NCBI GenBank assembly: GCA_005402585.1 | Contig: BIFP01000051.1 | Location: 354,959-418,958 of the forward strand | Direction of reading: 5' to 3' | DNA: 64,000 bases | Origin: Micromonosporaceae bacterium KJ-029 | GTDB lineage: Bacteria > Actinomycetota > Actinomycetes > Mycobacteriales > Micromonosporaceae | Shown here: in pieces, positions 42,169-50,264 of the stretch | Position numbering within the stretch: position 1 is the stretch's first letter | Layout: each line of letters begins with the position of its first letter | Notes under the pieces: model-generated | Database searches by the model: none | What the model was told of the DNA's origin: nothing | The model's input: the letters and a program-made list of their open reading frames with translations, nothing else | Position numbers and translations under genes: made by a program

Positions 42169-42641
42169 AGGCCACCGGCCTGGCCGACGGGATCATCGCC
42201 GGGGCGGTGGGCACCATGGCGCTCAACATCGCGACCTATCTGGACATCGTGGCCCGGGCCCGCCCGGCCAGCCAGACCCCGCAGGAGAGCGCCGGGCGGG
42301 TAGCCGGCGCGGCGCACGTCAGCCTGGGCTCGAAGGAACAGGCGGCGAACCGCCGCTCCGGCCTCGGCGCGCTGATGGGCTACGGCCTGGGGATGGCCGC
42401 CGCGGTCGGCTTCGCGGCGCTGGTCCGTGGTCGGCGGCAGCCGGTGCTACGGTCCACCGCGCTGCTCGGCGCCGGGGCGATGGCCCTGTCGGACGGGTCG
42501 CTGACGCTGCTGGGCGTCACCGACCCGCGCACCTGGCGACGCGCCGACTGGATTGCCGACGTCGTCCCGCACCTCGCGTACGGGCTGACGGCCGCAGCCA
42601 CCTGGAACCGGCTGCGGCCGTCCACGTCACGCCGTCGTTAG
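42165..42641 (+). CDS. Membrane protein of unknown function
   Basis: 158 residues. Hydrophobic segments: GLADGIIAGAVGTMALNIATYL (N-terminal), GLGALMGYGLGMAAAVGFAALV and STALLGAGAMALSDGSLTLLGV, then ADWIADVVPHLAYGLTAAAT, giving about four membrane helices. No functional motif is recognised. It is translationally coupled to the small hydrophilic gene before it, and its 3' end overlaps the convergent next gene by four bases. Confidence 0.75.
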   Translation: MKATGLADGIIAGAVGTMALNIATYLDIVARARPASQTPQESAGRVAGAAHVSLGSKEQAANRRSGLGALMGYGLGMAAAVGFAALVRGRRQPVLRSTALLGAGAMALSDGSLTLLGVTDPRTWRRADWIADVVPHLAYGLTAAATWNRLRPSTSRRR

Positions 42642-42841
42642 CGGCGGTCGCTGTCGTCCTCGGCCACCGGCTGCGCGGCCGGACCGTACGGCGACACCTG
42701 CCCGTGGGGCACCGGACGCCCGGTGTCCCCGCCCGACGTGCCGGCGTTGCGGGGATGGCCGGACGGGCCCGGACCCTTGTTGTCCTGGCTCGTGCCGCCC
42801 TGCGCGTTGCGCCGGAACTCCTGCTGCTGCGGGTTCGTCAC
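42638..42841 (-). CDS. Small disordered hypothetical protein
   Basis: 67 residues from the GTG at 42841, which follows AGGGAGA. It begins VTNPQQQEFRRNAQGGTSQDNKGPGPSGHPRNAG and stays rich in Gly, Pro, Gln and Asp, so it should be intrinsically disordered. No domain is recognised. The reading frame extends upstream but without a ribosome binding site. Its coding status rests on the good start site and codon bias. Confidence 0.6.
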   Translation of the reverse strand: MTNPQQQEFRRNAQGGTSQDNKGPGPSGHPRNAGTSGGDTGRPVPHGQVSPYGPAAQPVAEDDSDRR

Positions 42842-42978
42842 GGTCGTCTCCCTTCGCCGGTGGCTGGACGCGGCAGCAAGCCACGTCCAGCTGCGGCTTA
42901 CCCACCGGCCTGGACGCCATTCCGTCATGACGGCCGGCGAGCAGGGCTAGCCCGGCCAGGGACGGGTACACCACGACG

Positions 42979-43626
42979 ATGGGCGACCAACGGGATGTGG
43001 CGCGGGTCCTGCTGACCCGCCGCACGTACGCCGAGGAGGCGGGGATCTCCCTGGCCGACCGGCCCGCACCGCTGTACCAGCTGCTGGTGCTCGTCACCCT
43101 GCTGAGCACCCGGATCCGGGCGTCGGTGGGGATGGCCGCGGCCCGGGAACTCTTCGCCGCCGGCTACCGCACGCCACAGGCGATGGAGGCGGCGAGCTGG
43201 CAGCAGCGGGTCGACGCGCTCGGCCGGGGCCACTACCGGCGCTACGACGAGCGGACCGCCACGATGCTCGGCACCGGCGCCCGGCTCTGCCTAGACCGCT
43301 GGCACGGCGACCTGCGGCGGCTGCACCGGGAGGCGGGTGGTGACCGGGACACGCTGCGCCGGCTGCTCATCGAGTTCCCCGGGATCGGGCCCACCGGTGC
43401 GGACATCTTCCTGCGCGAGGTGCAGACGGTCTGGCCGGAACTGCGACCGTACGCCGACCGGCGCACGGTCGCCGGGGCGAAGCGGCTCGGCCTGCCCGCC
43501 GCGACGGACCGGCTGGCCGGGCTGGTCGACGAGGTCGACTTCGGCCGGTTGGCCTCGGCGCTGGTGCGGGTGGCGCTCGGCGAGGAGTCTGCCGGGCAGA
43601 TCAGCCGCAGTGTCGCCGCCCGCTGA
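42979..43626 (+). CDS. Endonuclease III-like HhH-GPD DNA glycosylase
   Basis: 215 residues. The fold is seen in PLYQLLVLVTLLSTRIRASVGMAAARELFAAGY, and the helix-hairpin-helix in LLIEFPGIGPTGADIFLREVQ (about 131-151). The usual catalytic lysine within the HhH region is not obvious (GPTGADIF), and there is no C-terminal iron-sulfur cysteine loop, so it is a divergent member that may act as a monofunctional glycosylase. No repair partner gene is adjacent. Confidence 0.82.
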   Translation: MGDQRDVARVLLTRRTYAEEAGISLADRPAPLYQLLVLVTLLSTRIRASVGMAAARELFAAGYRTPQAMEAASWQQRVDALGRGHYRRYDERTATMLGTGARLCLDRWHGDLRRLHREAGGDRDTLRRLLIEFPGIGPTGADIFLREVQTVWPELRPYADRRTVAGAKRLGLPAATDRLAGLVDEVDFGRLASALVRVALGEESAGQISRSVAAR

Positions 43627-43633
43627 CCGGGTG

Positions 43634-43816
43634 TCACCTCGCCGCGTCGCCCCCGGGCTTGAGCAGGTACCACACCAGCAGCGCCGCGAGCAGCGCCAGC
43701 ACCACCAGTCCGCCGGTGATCCCGCGGCCCTCCTCGGCTGCCCGGCCGGTGGTGCCGAAGTAGATCACGGCGAGGCCGGCCAGTACCGCCAGAAACTTCC
43801 GGACGCCTCGGCTCAC
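43634..43816 (-). CDS. Small two-helix membrane protein
   Basis: 60 residues: a short basic N-terminus, helix FLAVLAGLAVIYFGT, a charged loop (GRAAEEGRG) and helix GLVVLALLAALLVWYLL. The GTG at 43816 follows TAACGT by seven bases, suggesting a leaderless message; a GTG at 43837 is in frame. No domain is recognised. Convergent with the glycosylase gene. Confidence 0.65.
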   Translation of the reverse strand: MSRGVRKFLAVLAGLAVIYFGTTGRAAEEGRGITGGLVVLALLAALLVWYLLKPGGDAAR

Positions 43817-43888
43817 GGCTCGCACGTTACGGACCACAGCGCCGTACTGCCGGTTTTGTGCGGTGATGTCCCCCGACCGGGCGAACCG

Positions 43889-44086
43889 TCAGTCGGCCTC
43901 CAGGTCGTCGAGGGAGATCTTGTGGGTCATCAGCCAGCGGGCCAGCGCCGACATGCCGAACAGCCACAGCGGCGCGGACTCGGTGGTGCCGTTGGTGGCG
44001 AAGATGGCGAACCGCAGGTCCGGCGCGCGGTACGCCTCGATCCGCCACCGGTGCTGTCTGTCCCGCCAGATCGCGGAGGGATCCAT
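43889..44086 (-). CDS. Small hypothetical protein, tryptophan-rich
   Basis: 65 residues beginning MDPSAIWRDRQHRWRIEAYRAPDLRFAIFATNGTTESAPLWLFGMSALARWLMTHKISLDDLEAD. It is soluble and has five tryptophans. TACCGT lies six bases before the ATG, again suggesting a leaderless transcript. I do not recognise the family. It stands alone with a gap of 46 bases to the next gene upstream. Confidence 0.6.
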   Translation of the reverse strand: MDPSAIWRDRQHRWRIEAYRAPDLRFAIFATNGTTESAPLWLFGMSALARWLMTHKISLDDLEAD

Positions 44087-44132
44087 GGCGTCACGGTAGG
44101 TGGCCGGACCCCGCCCCGACCGGCGGTTGGTC

Positions 44133-44906
44133 TCAACCGGGCACCAGGAAGCGGCCGAGCACCACCTGCGCACCGAACACGAGCAGCGACAGCGCGATGC
44201 CGCCGAAGATGAGCCAGCCGAGGCCCAGCCACCCGGATCGGCCGCCTCGTCCCTCCCACTCCGGATGGCCGGTGAACCGCCACTCCCGGAACCAGTAGGC
44301 CAGCACACCGAGCCCGAACGGCAGCAGCCCGACCCAGAACCAGAACCAGCGCGTACCGGCGGCCGGTGCCGGCCCGGCCACCAGCATGACCAGCCAGCAC
44401 AGGCCGATGACGGTCGCGACCAGCACGGCCGCCTGCGCCAGCCGGTGGGCCAGCCCCTGCTCGCTGCCTCGGGTGTCGACGCGAAGAGAAGCCCACGCGT
44501 CGTTGACAGACCACGGGGAGGTCCCGGCCGCACCATCGGAGCCGAGGCCGGCCGAGTCGAAGCCGGGCACGCTCTCGTCAGGGCCGGGGCCGACGTATCC
44601 GCCGAGGTCGGCGTAGCGGACCTGCCCGTTCGACAGCGTCCAGACCGCCATCCAACCCGTGCTGCTGGTCTGGGGTTGTGGCCGGGCGCCCCAGTAGTTC
44701 AGATCGTCGTTCCAGCCGTCGGCACGCTGGGCGGTCACCACCCGGCCGGCGGCGGCGTCGCGCGCCAACTGCTCGGCGGGCACCTGCCGGGGTGCCGACC
44801 ACCAGGCCGGCCCGGCCCACAGCAGCCAGAGCACCGGCAGGCCCCAGCGCACCGCCAGCCGCACGGCCGGGCGCAGGCGCTCGACCGTCGGCCCAACTTT
44901 GATCAT
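44133..44906 (-). CDS. Membrane protein of unknown function, downstream of selB
   Basis: 257 residues. One N-terminal helix (LAVRWGLPVLWLLWAGPAWW), an extracellular-like Gly/Asp/Trp-rich loop of about 110 residues (38-150), and three C-terminal helices (AAVLVATVIGLCWLVMLVAG, FWFWVGLLPFGLGVLAYW, GWLGLGWLIFGGIALSLLVFGAQVVL). No family is recognised. Its start overlaps the selB stop by four bases, so it is translationally coupled to the selenocysteine operon; whether it takes part in that pathway is unknown. Confidence 0.72.
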   Translation of the reverse strand: MIKVGPTVERLRPAVRLAVRWGLPVLWLLWAGPAWWSAPRQVPAEQLARDAAAGRVVTAQRADGWNDDLNYWGARPQPQTSSTGWMAVWTLSNGQVRYADLGGYVGPGPDESVPGFDSAGLGSDGAAGTSPWSVNDAWASLRVDTRGSEQGLAHRLAQAAVLVATVIGLCWLVMLVAGPAPAAGTRWFWFWVGLLPFGLGVLAYWFREWRFTGHPEWEGRGGRSGWLGLGWLIFGGIALSLLVFGAQVVLGRFLVPG

Positions 44907-46690
44907 GGCGTCATCGTGGCAGGCGCCGGCAAGCCGTCCTCGACCACGACGCGGGCGTCGTCGGGCAGCCGGCGGGTCATTCCCTGCCGGTCCAGCAGTT
45001 CCAGCAACGGCACCGCGACCCGGCGGGTGGTGTCCAGGGCCTGCCGGGCTGCGCTGAGCGTGAACGGTTGCGGCAGCTCGGCGAGGACCCGCACCGCCTG
45101 CCGTGGCGCGCCGGGCAGCAGCAGCACGTTGCCGGTCAGCCGCACCAGCGCCCCGGCGCGTACCGCCGCGCCGATCTCCCGGGCACCGAGCCCGACGGCG
45201 GCGAGCCGGTCGGCGTCGGGGGCACGGAACGGATGAGCCGCGTAGTCGGCGCGGACCAGGGCGAGCGCGCGGGCCACCGGCTCGGGCAACGGATCCACCC
45301 CGGCGGCGGCGACCCGGCCGGCGACCACCCGCAGCGGCGGCCGGACCAGCGCCTCGACCAGCGCCCGGTCGGGCAGGTCGAGGCGCTGGCGCAACACCTC
45401 GACCGGGGCGCCCGGCTCCAACGGATGGTCCCGGGCGTGGCGGGCCACCGCGTCGGCGAGCCGGTCGGCCAACTGCCGCCAGTGCGCCGGGTCGGCCAGC
45501 CAGTCCCCCGCCACCGGCGCGGTGGTCACCGGCACCCCCGCGCGGACCAGGTCACCGGTTCGGACCAGGCCCCGGCGGCGCAGCTCACCGGCCAGGTCCG
45601 GACGGCCGTCGAGGGTGGCCAGCACGTCCGCGCGGGCCGCTGCGGCGCCCCGGCGACGCAACGGCGGCGGCAGTACGTCCAGCACGGTGACGCCACCGGC
45701 GACGTGATGCCGGCCCGGGTCGCGCAGCAGGGCCCGGTCGCCCACCAGCAGCGGCAGTGGGCGAGCCAGCCGCAGCCGGACGGTGTCCCCGCCCAGCGGG
45801 CGTACCCGTACCGGCACCGCGGCGGAGCCGACGTGCAGCGTGAGCGTGGCGGGCAGGTCGGCCACCGGGTCACCGGCCAGCCGCACGTCGATCAGGTCGG
45901 TCGCCCGGAACCGGCCCGGGCTGAGCAGCGTGTCCCCTCGGGCCACCCGGTCGCGGGCCACTCCGCGCAGGTTGACCGCGACCCGGGCGACCGGCCCGAC
46001 CTCGCCGCTGGCCTCGCCGAGGCGGTGCAGGCCACGGACCCGGACCGGTTCCCCGGTGCCGGCCAGTTCCAGTTCGTCGCCCACGCGCAGCCGGCCGGCG
46101 CCGAGGGTGCCGGTGACCACCGTGCCGCTGCCGCGCACCGTGAAGGCACGGTCGACCCAGAGCCGGACCGGGGCGTCGCCCGCCGGGGCGGGCAGCCGGG
46201 CGGCGAGCCGGTCCAGCGCGTCGCGCAGCTGCGGCAGGCCGGCCCCGGTGACCGCGCTGACCGCCACGGCCTCCACCGCGCCCAGCGAGGTCGCCGCGAG
46301 TTCGGCCCGGCCCCGGGCCAGCGCCGGCGCCGGGTCGGCCAGGTCCGCGCGGGTCACCACCAGCACGCCGTACGCCACACCGAGCGCGTCCAGCGCGGCC
46401 AGGTGCTCGGCGGACTGCGGCATCCAGCCCTCGTCGGCGGCGACCACCACGACCGCTGCGGGCACCGGCCCGACACCGGCGAGCATGTTCGGCACGAACC
46501 GTTCGTGCCCTGGCACGTCCAAGAACGCGACGGTGCCGCCGGACGGCAGCGCCGTCCAGGCGAACCCGAGGTCGATGGTCATGCCACGACGGCGTTCCTC
46601 CGCCCACCGGTCGGGTTCCATCCCGGTCAGCGCCCGCACCAGCGTGGACTTGCCGTGGTCGACGTGCCCGGCGGTGGCCACCACGAGCAT
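44903..46690 (-). CDS. selB: Selenocysteine-specific elongation factor
   Basis: 595 residues. SelB brings selenocysteyl-tRNA to UGA codons marked by a SECIS hairpin. GTPase motifs: GHVDHGKST (8-16), DVPGHE (58-63) and VTRADL in place of NKxD. The C-terminal region from about 350 contains the winged-helix repeats that bind SECIS RNA. The ATG at 46690 matches the domain start, three bases beyond the selA stop, so selA and selB form one unit. The frame continues upstream but without conserved residues. Confidence 0.95.
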   Translation of the reverse strand: MLVVATAGHVDHGKSTLVRALTGMEPDRWAEERRRGMTIDLGFAWTALPSGGTVAFLDVPGHERFVPNMLAGVGPVPAAVVVVAADEGWMPQSAEHLAALDALGVAYGVLVVTRADLADPAPALARGRAELAATSLGAVEAVAVSAVTGAGLPQLRDALDRLAARLPAPAGDAPVRLWVDRAFTVRGSGTVVTGTLGAGRLRVGDELELAGTGEPVRVRGLHRLGEASGEVGPVARVAVNLRGVARDRVARGDTLLSPGRFRATDLIDVRLAGDPVADLPATLTLHVGSAAVPVRVRPLGGDTVRLRLARPLPLLVGDRALLRDPGRHHVAGGVTVLDVLPPPLRRRGAAAARADVLATLDGRPDLAGELRRRGLVRTGDLVRAGVPVTTAPVAGDWLADPAHWRQLADRLADAVARHARDHPLEPGAPVEVLRQRLDLPDRALVEALVRPPLRVVAGRVAAAGVDPLPEPVARALALVRADYAAHPFRAPDADRLAAVGLGAREIGAAVRAGALVRLTGNVLLLPGAPRQAVRVLAELPQPFTLSAARQALDTTRRVAVPLLELLDRQGMTRRLPDDARVVVEDGLPAPATMTP

Positions 46691-46692
46691 GG

Positions 46693-47997
46693 TCAGTCGT
46701 CCCCCGGTACGGCCAGCACGGCGGCGCGGACGGCGGCGTCGGCGTGTTCCGGCACGCACCGCAGGTCCAGCAGCAGCCGGCCGCGCGCCACCCGGCCGAG
46801 CACCGGCGGGTCGCCGGTGCGCAGCGGCCCGGCGTACCGCTCGGGCAGGCTCAACGCCCACGAGTCCAGCTCCACGCCGGGGGCACCGCCACCGCCGACC
46901 ACCGCGACGGACGGCACCACCTCGACCTTGCGGCCGTCGGCGGCCAGGGCGTCACGCAGCCGTTCGGTCCGGCCGCGCAGCGCGGCCGGGTCGGCGTGCA
47001 GTGCCGACCGGGTGGGGGTGGCCGGGTCACCGAGGGTGGCGGCGAGCCCGGCCAGGGTCAGCTTGTCCACCCGCAGGGCCCGGGCGAGCGGATGCCGGCG
47101 CAGCCGCTCGACCAGTTCGGCGGCGCCGAGCAGCAGCCCGGCCTGCGGGCCGCCGAGCAGCTTGTCGCCGCTTGCGGTGACCAGCGTCGCCCCGGCCCGC
47201 AGGGTGGTCGCGGCGTCCGGCTCGTCGGGCAGCAGCGGATCGGGGGCGAGCAGCCCGGAGCCGATGTCGGCGACCACCAGCACGCCGAGGCCGGCCAACT
47301 GCCGCACCGGTACCGCCGAGGTGAAGCCGGCGATCCGGAAGTTCGACGGGTGCACCTTGAGTACGAAGCCGGTGCGGGGGCCGACGGCGGCGGCGTAGTC
47401 GGCGAGGGTGGTGCGGTTGGTGGTGCCGACCTCCCGCAGCCGGGCGCCGGTGCTGGCCAGCAGGTCGGGCAGCCGGAACCCGTCGCCGATCTCCACCAGC
47501 TCACCCCGGCTGACCACGATCTCCGCGTCGGTGGCCAGCGCGGTGGCGGCGAGGACCAGGGCGGCGGCGCCGTTGTTCACCACATGCACCGCCTCGGCGT
47601 GCGGCACGGCGGCGGCGAGGGCCGCGAGGGCGTCCCGGCCACGGCGGGCCCGCCGCCCGGTGCCGAGGTCCAGCTCGACGTCGGTGTGGCCGGTGGCGGC
47701 GACCACGGCGGCCACCGCGGCGTCGGACAGCGCGGCCCGGCCGAGGTTGGTGTGCAGCAGCACCCCGGTGGCGTTCAGCACGGACCGCGGCGCGGCTGGC
47801 GGCAACGCGGCCAGCGCGGCATCGCGTACCTCGTCGGGGGTTATCTCACCGCGCCGGGCCCGCTCCTGGGCCTGCCGAACGGCGGCCTTGACGCGGTCCC
47901 GGCCGATCCGGACGGCGGCGGCGGCGAGCCGCGGGTCGGCCAGCAGCGCGTCGGTACGCGGCACTTGGCGCCTCGGGTCGGCGCCGGCCTCGCCCAT
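46693..47997 (-). CDS. selA: L-seryl-tRNA(Sec) selenium transferase
   Basis: 434 residues. SelA converts seryl-tRNA(Sec) to selenocysteyl-tRNA(Sec) with PLP and selenophosphate. The PLP lysine is Lys279 in TASGDKLLGGPQAG. NATGVLLHTNLGRAALS, VVNNGAAALVLA and FRIAGFTSAVPV are family blocks. The ATG at 47997 lies 20 bases downstream of the tRNA-Sec 3' end on the same strand. The tight order tRNA-Sec, selA, selB is typical of a compact Sec locus. Confidence 0.96.
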   Translation of the reverse strand: MGEAGADPRRQVPRTDALLADPRLAAAAVRIGRDRVKAAVRQAQERARRGEITPDEVRDAALAALPPAAPRSVLNATGVLLHTNLGRAALSDAAVAAVVAATGHTDVELDLGTGRRARRGRDALAALAAAVPHAEAVHVVNNGAAALVLAATALATDAEIVVSRGELVEIGDGFRLPDLLASTGARLREVGTTNRTTLADYAAAVGPRTGFVLKVHPSNFRIAGFTSAVPVRQLAGLGVLVVADIGSGLLAPDPLLPDEPDAATTLRAGATLVTASGDKLLGGPQAGLLLGAAELVERLRRHPLARALRVDKLTLAGLAATLGDPATPTRSALHADPAALRGRTERLRDALAADGRKVEVVPSVAVVGGGGAPGVELDSWALSLPERYAGPLRTGDPPVLGRVARGRLLLDLRCVPEHADAAVRAAVLAVPGDD

Positions 47998-48017
47998 AGC
48001 CTCATCCCCTCGCAGAG

Positions 48018-48113
48018 TGGCGGAGACGGACGGGAATCGAACCCGCCTGGCCCGGGTCCCGGACCACACCGGTTTTGAAGACCGGGAGGGGCACCAGCCA
48101 CCTGAACGCCTCC
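48018..48113 (-). tRNA. selC: tRNA-Sec (anticodon TCA)
   Basis: A 96-base minus-strand tRNA with 5' GGAGGCGTTCAGG and 3' CTCCGCCA. The anticodon TCA is at 48076-48078 within CTTCAAA. The long variable arm (GTGGTCCGGGACCCGGGCC) and T-loop GGGTTCGATTCCC are clear, and the length exceeds that of ordinary tRNAs, as for tRNA-Sec. The encoded CCA is present. It lies between the NrfD gene and selA. Confidence 0.95.
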
Positions 48114-48126
48114 ACCGGGTATTGGA

Positions 48127-49221
48127 TCACAGCTCGGTGGCGGGCGCGGGCCCTGCCCACCGGTCCGGGTCGGCGGCCTCGGCGGCACGCCGCCGGTCGA
48201 GGCGCTCCCGCTGCGGCAGCACCGTGTACTTCGGATCCCGGGCCGAGGCGACGCCGGCCTGGAATACCCCGAACCGGGTGGCCACCGAGGCGGCCAGCAA
48301 CGCGGCGCCGGAGAGCGCGGCCACCGCCCGGCTGCGGCGACCCAGCAGCGCGCCGGCCACTCCGGCGGCGGTCAACGCCCGTCCGGCGCGCAGCAGCCGT
48401 CCGGCGCGACCGGTCCGGTACGGCTCGCCGAGCAGGCCGAGACGGTTCTCCACCTGGTGCGCAGCGAACAGTTCCAGGGCGGCGCCGGCCATCGCCATCC
48501 GCCGCGCCGGGCCGGCCTGCGCCGGCGGCACGGCGAGCAGCCCCACCCCGGCGCCGCTGGCCAGGGCGCTGCCCGCGAAGACCAACGGCAGGTGCGGGTA
48601 CGCCTCGTGCCAGGACGGCACCGCGGTGTCGGCGAGCAGCACCGCCGTGTACGTGCCCAGAGCCGGCGCGGTCGCCGCGGCGGCCAGCCCGGCGGCCCGC
48701 CCCACCGGCGGCAACACCCGGCGGGCCAGCCCGAGCGGGCCCCGCTCGGGCAACCACGGTGCCGCCTCGGCGAGGGCGGCGAGCCCGGCGGCCGGGCCGT
48801 ACGCGGTGAGGATCCAGGTGCCCACCGACATCGGTGAGGTCGGCTTCGCCACCCGCAGCATGTGGTGGAACCGTTCCGGCCGGCCCAGGTCCTTGACCAG
48901 CAGGACGGCGCTGGCGGTGACCGCGCCCAGCGCGGCGATCCGGCCGGCGCGGCGCACCTCGGGCCGGCCGGTGACCTGTCCACCCGCCGCGAGCAGCGAG
49001 GAGCCGGCGGCGAGCCCGCCGGTGAACAGGTACGCGGCGATCTCCCAGGTCCACACCGGTGGTTTGAGAACCGGCCGGCCGTAGTACGAGGTGAACTCCG
49101 CCCGGGGCACGTTCAGTTCCTCACCACCGCGCCCACCCCGCCGGCCCTCACGTGGCCCTCCGGTGGCCTGGTCGCGGAAGCGGCGGAACCGGTCGCCCGT
49201 TTCCGGTCGCTCCGGGTTCAT
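48127..49221 (-). CDS. NrfD/PsrC-family membrane subunit of formate dehydrogenase
   Basis: 364 residues with eight or so membrane helices. The N-terminal soluble stretch and TSYYGRPVLKPPVWTWEIAAYLFTGGLAAGSSLLAAGG is the typical NrfD opening; KDLGRPERFHHMLRVAKPTSPMSVGTWIL is the second conserved block. Such subunits anchor an Fe-S protein and pass electrons to quinone without haem. Its start overlaps the Fe-S subunit stop by four bases. It ends 13 bases before the tRNA-Sec. Confidence 0.92.
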   Translation of the reverse strand: MNPERPETGDRFRRFRDQATGGPREGRRGGRGGEELNVPRAEFTSYYGRPVLKPPVWTWEIAAYLFTGGLAAGSSLLAAGGQVTGRPEVRRAGRIAALGAVTASAVLLVKDLGRPERFHHMLRVAKPTSPMSVGTWILTAYGPAAGLAALAEAAPWLPERGPLGLARRVLPPVGRAAGLAAAATAPALGTYTAVLLADTAVPSWHEAYPHLPLVFAGSALASGAGVGLLAVPPAQAGPARRMAMAGAALELFAAHQVENRLGLLGEPYRTGRAGRLLRAGRALTAAGVAGALLGRRSRAVAALSGAALLAASVATRFGVFQAGVASARDPKYTVLPQRERLDRRRAAEAADPDRWAGPAPATEL

Positions 49222-50264
49222 CGCCTACCTCCGAGGAACGCGGCGGCGGCTCCCGCCGCCATGGCCAGCGCGGCCAACCCCGCCCGCCGCCACATCCGGG
49301 GCAGGTCGTGGGTGGTGACCTGCGGGTCGGGCGGCAGGCCGTACACCTCGGGCTCGTCGAGCAGGAGGAAGAACGCGCCGTCGCCGCCGACGCCGTCGTC
49401 CGGGTCGTGGCCGTAGAGCCGGGCCTCGGGCACCCCCCGTTCGTGCAGCGTGGCGACCCGGGCGGCGGCCCGCTCACGCAGCTCGTCCAACGGGCCGTAC
49501 TGGATGGACTCGGTCGGGCACGCCTGCGCGCAGGCCGGGGTCAGGCCGGCGCCGATCCGGTCGTAGCACAGCGTGCACTTCCACACCCGGCCGTCGTCGG
49601 CTCGCCGGTCGATGACCCCGTACGGGCAGGCCGACACGCAGTAGCCGCAGCCGTTGCAGATGTCCTCCTGCACCACGACGGTGCCGAACTCGGTGCGGAA
49701 CAGCGCACCGGTCGGGCAGACGTCCAGGCAGCCGGCCCGGGTGCAGTGTTTGCACACGTCGGACATCATCAGCCAGCGGAACTCGCTGCGCCCGTCGGCG
49801 CTGCCGGTACGGCCGGGCGGCCCGGCGGCGGGCATGCCCAGGAACTCGGTCATCCGGGCGGCGGCCGGCGGGTCACCGGGCGGCAGCCCCGGGTCGGTGC
49901 CGGTCGGGTTGGTGGTGCCGGCCGCCCGGGCGGCGGAGGCGGCGCTGACCGGGTCGCCGGTCGGCGTGCCGGCGAACGGTGGCGTGCGGTGGCCGGCGGG
50001 GCGGGGCTGCTCGACGAAGGCCACATGCCGCCAGGAGTTCGCGGTCAGCGCGCCGGTGTTGTCGTAGGACATGCCGAGCAGGTCCAGCCCGGAGGTCGGC
50101 ACCCCGTTCCACTCCTTGCAGGCCACCTCGCACGCCTTGCAGCCGATGCAGACGCTCGTGTCGGTGAAGAAGCCCATCCGCGGCGGCGCCTCGGCCCACC
50201 CGGCCTCGGCCGCCGGATCGTACGCCGGGGCCGGCATCGCGGGCGGGCGCTGCTGGTCGACCAT
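49218..50264 (-). CDS. Formate dehydrogenase iron-sulfur subunit (four [4Fe-4S] ferredoxin-like)
   Basis: 348 residues. Cysteine blocks for four clusters are visible: CIGCKACEVAC (39-49), CKHCTRAGCLDVCP, CNGCGYCVSACP and CTLCYDRIGAGLTPACAQACP. A proline/glycine-rich insert (about 85-150) is unusual. A single membrane helix near the C-terminus (GLAALAMAAGAAAAFLGG) anchors it. It passes electrons from the alpha chain to the NrfD subunit. Its start shares one base with the stop of the alpha chain gene. Confidence 0.93.
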   Translation of the reverse strand: MVDQQRPPAMPAPAYDPAAEAGWAEAPPRMGFFTDTSVCIGCKACEVACKEWNGVPTSGLDLLGMSYDNTGALTANSWRHVAFVEQPRPAGHRTPPFAGTPTGDPVSAASAARAAGTTNPTGTDPGLPPGDPPAAARMTEFLGMPAAGPPGRTGSADGRSEFRWLMMSDVCKHCTRAGCLDVCPTGALFRTEFGTVVVQEDICNGCGYCVSACPYGVIDRRADDGRVWKCTLCYDRIGAGLTPACAQACPTESIQYGPLDELRERAAARVATLHERGVPEARLYGHDPDDGVGGDGAFFLLLDEPEVYGLPPDPQVTTHDLPRMWRRAGLAALAMAAGAAAAFLGGRR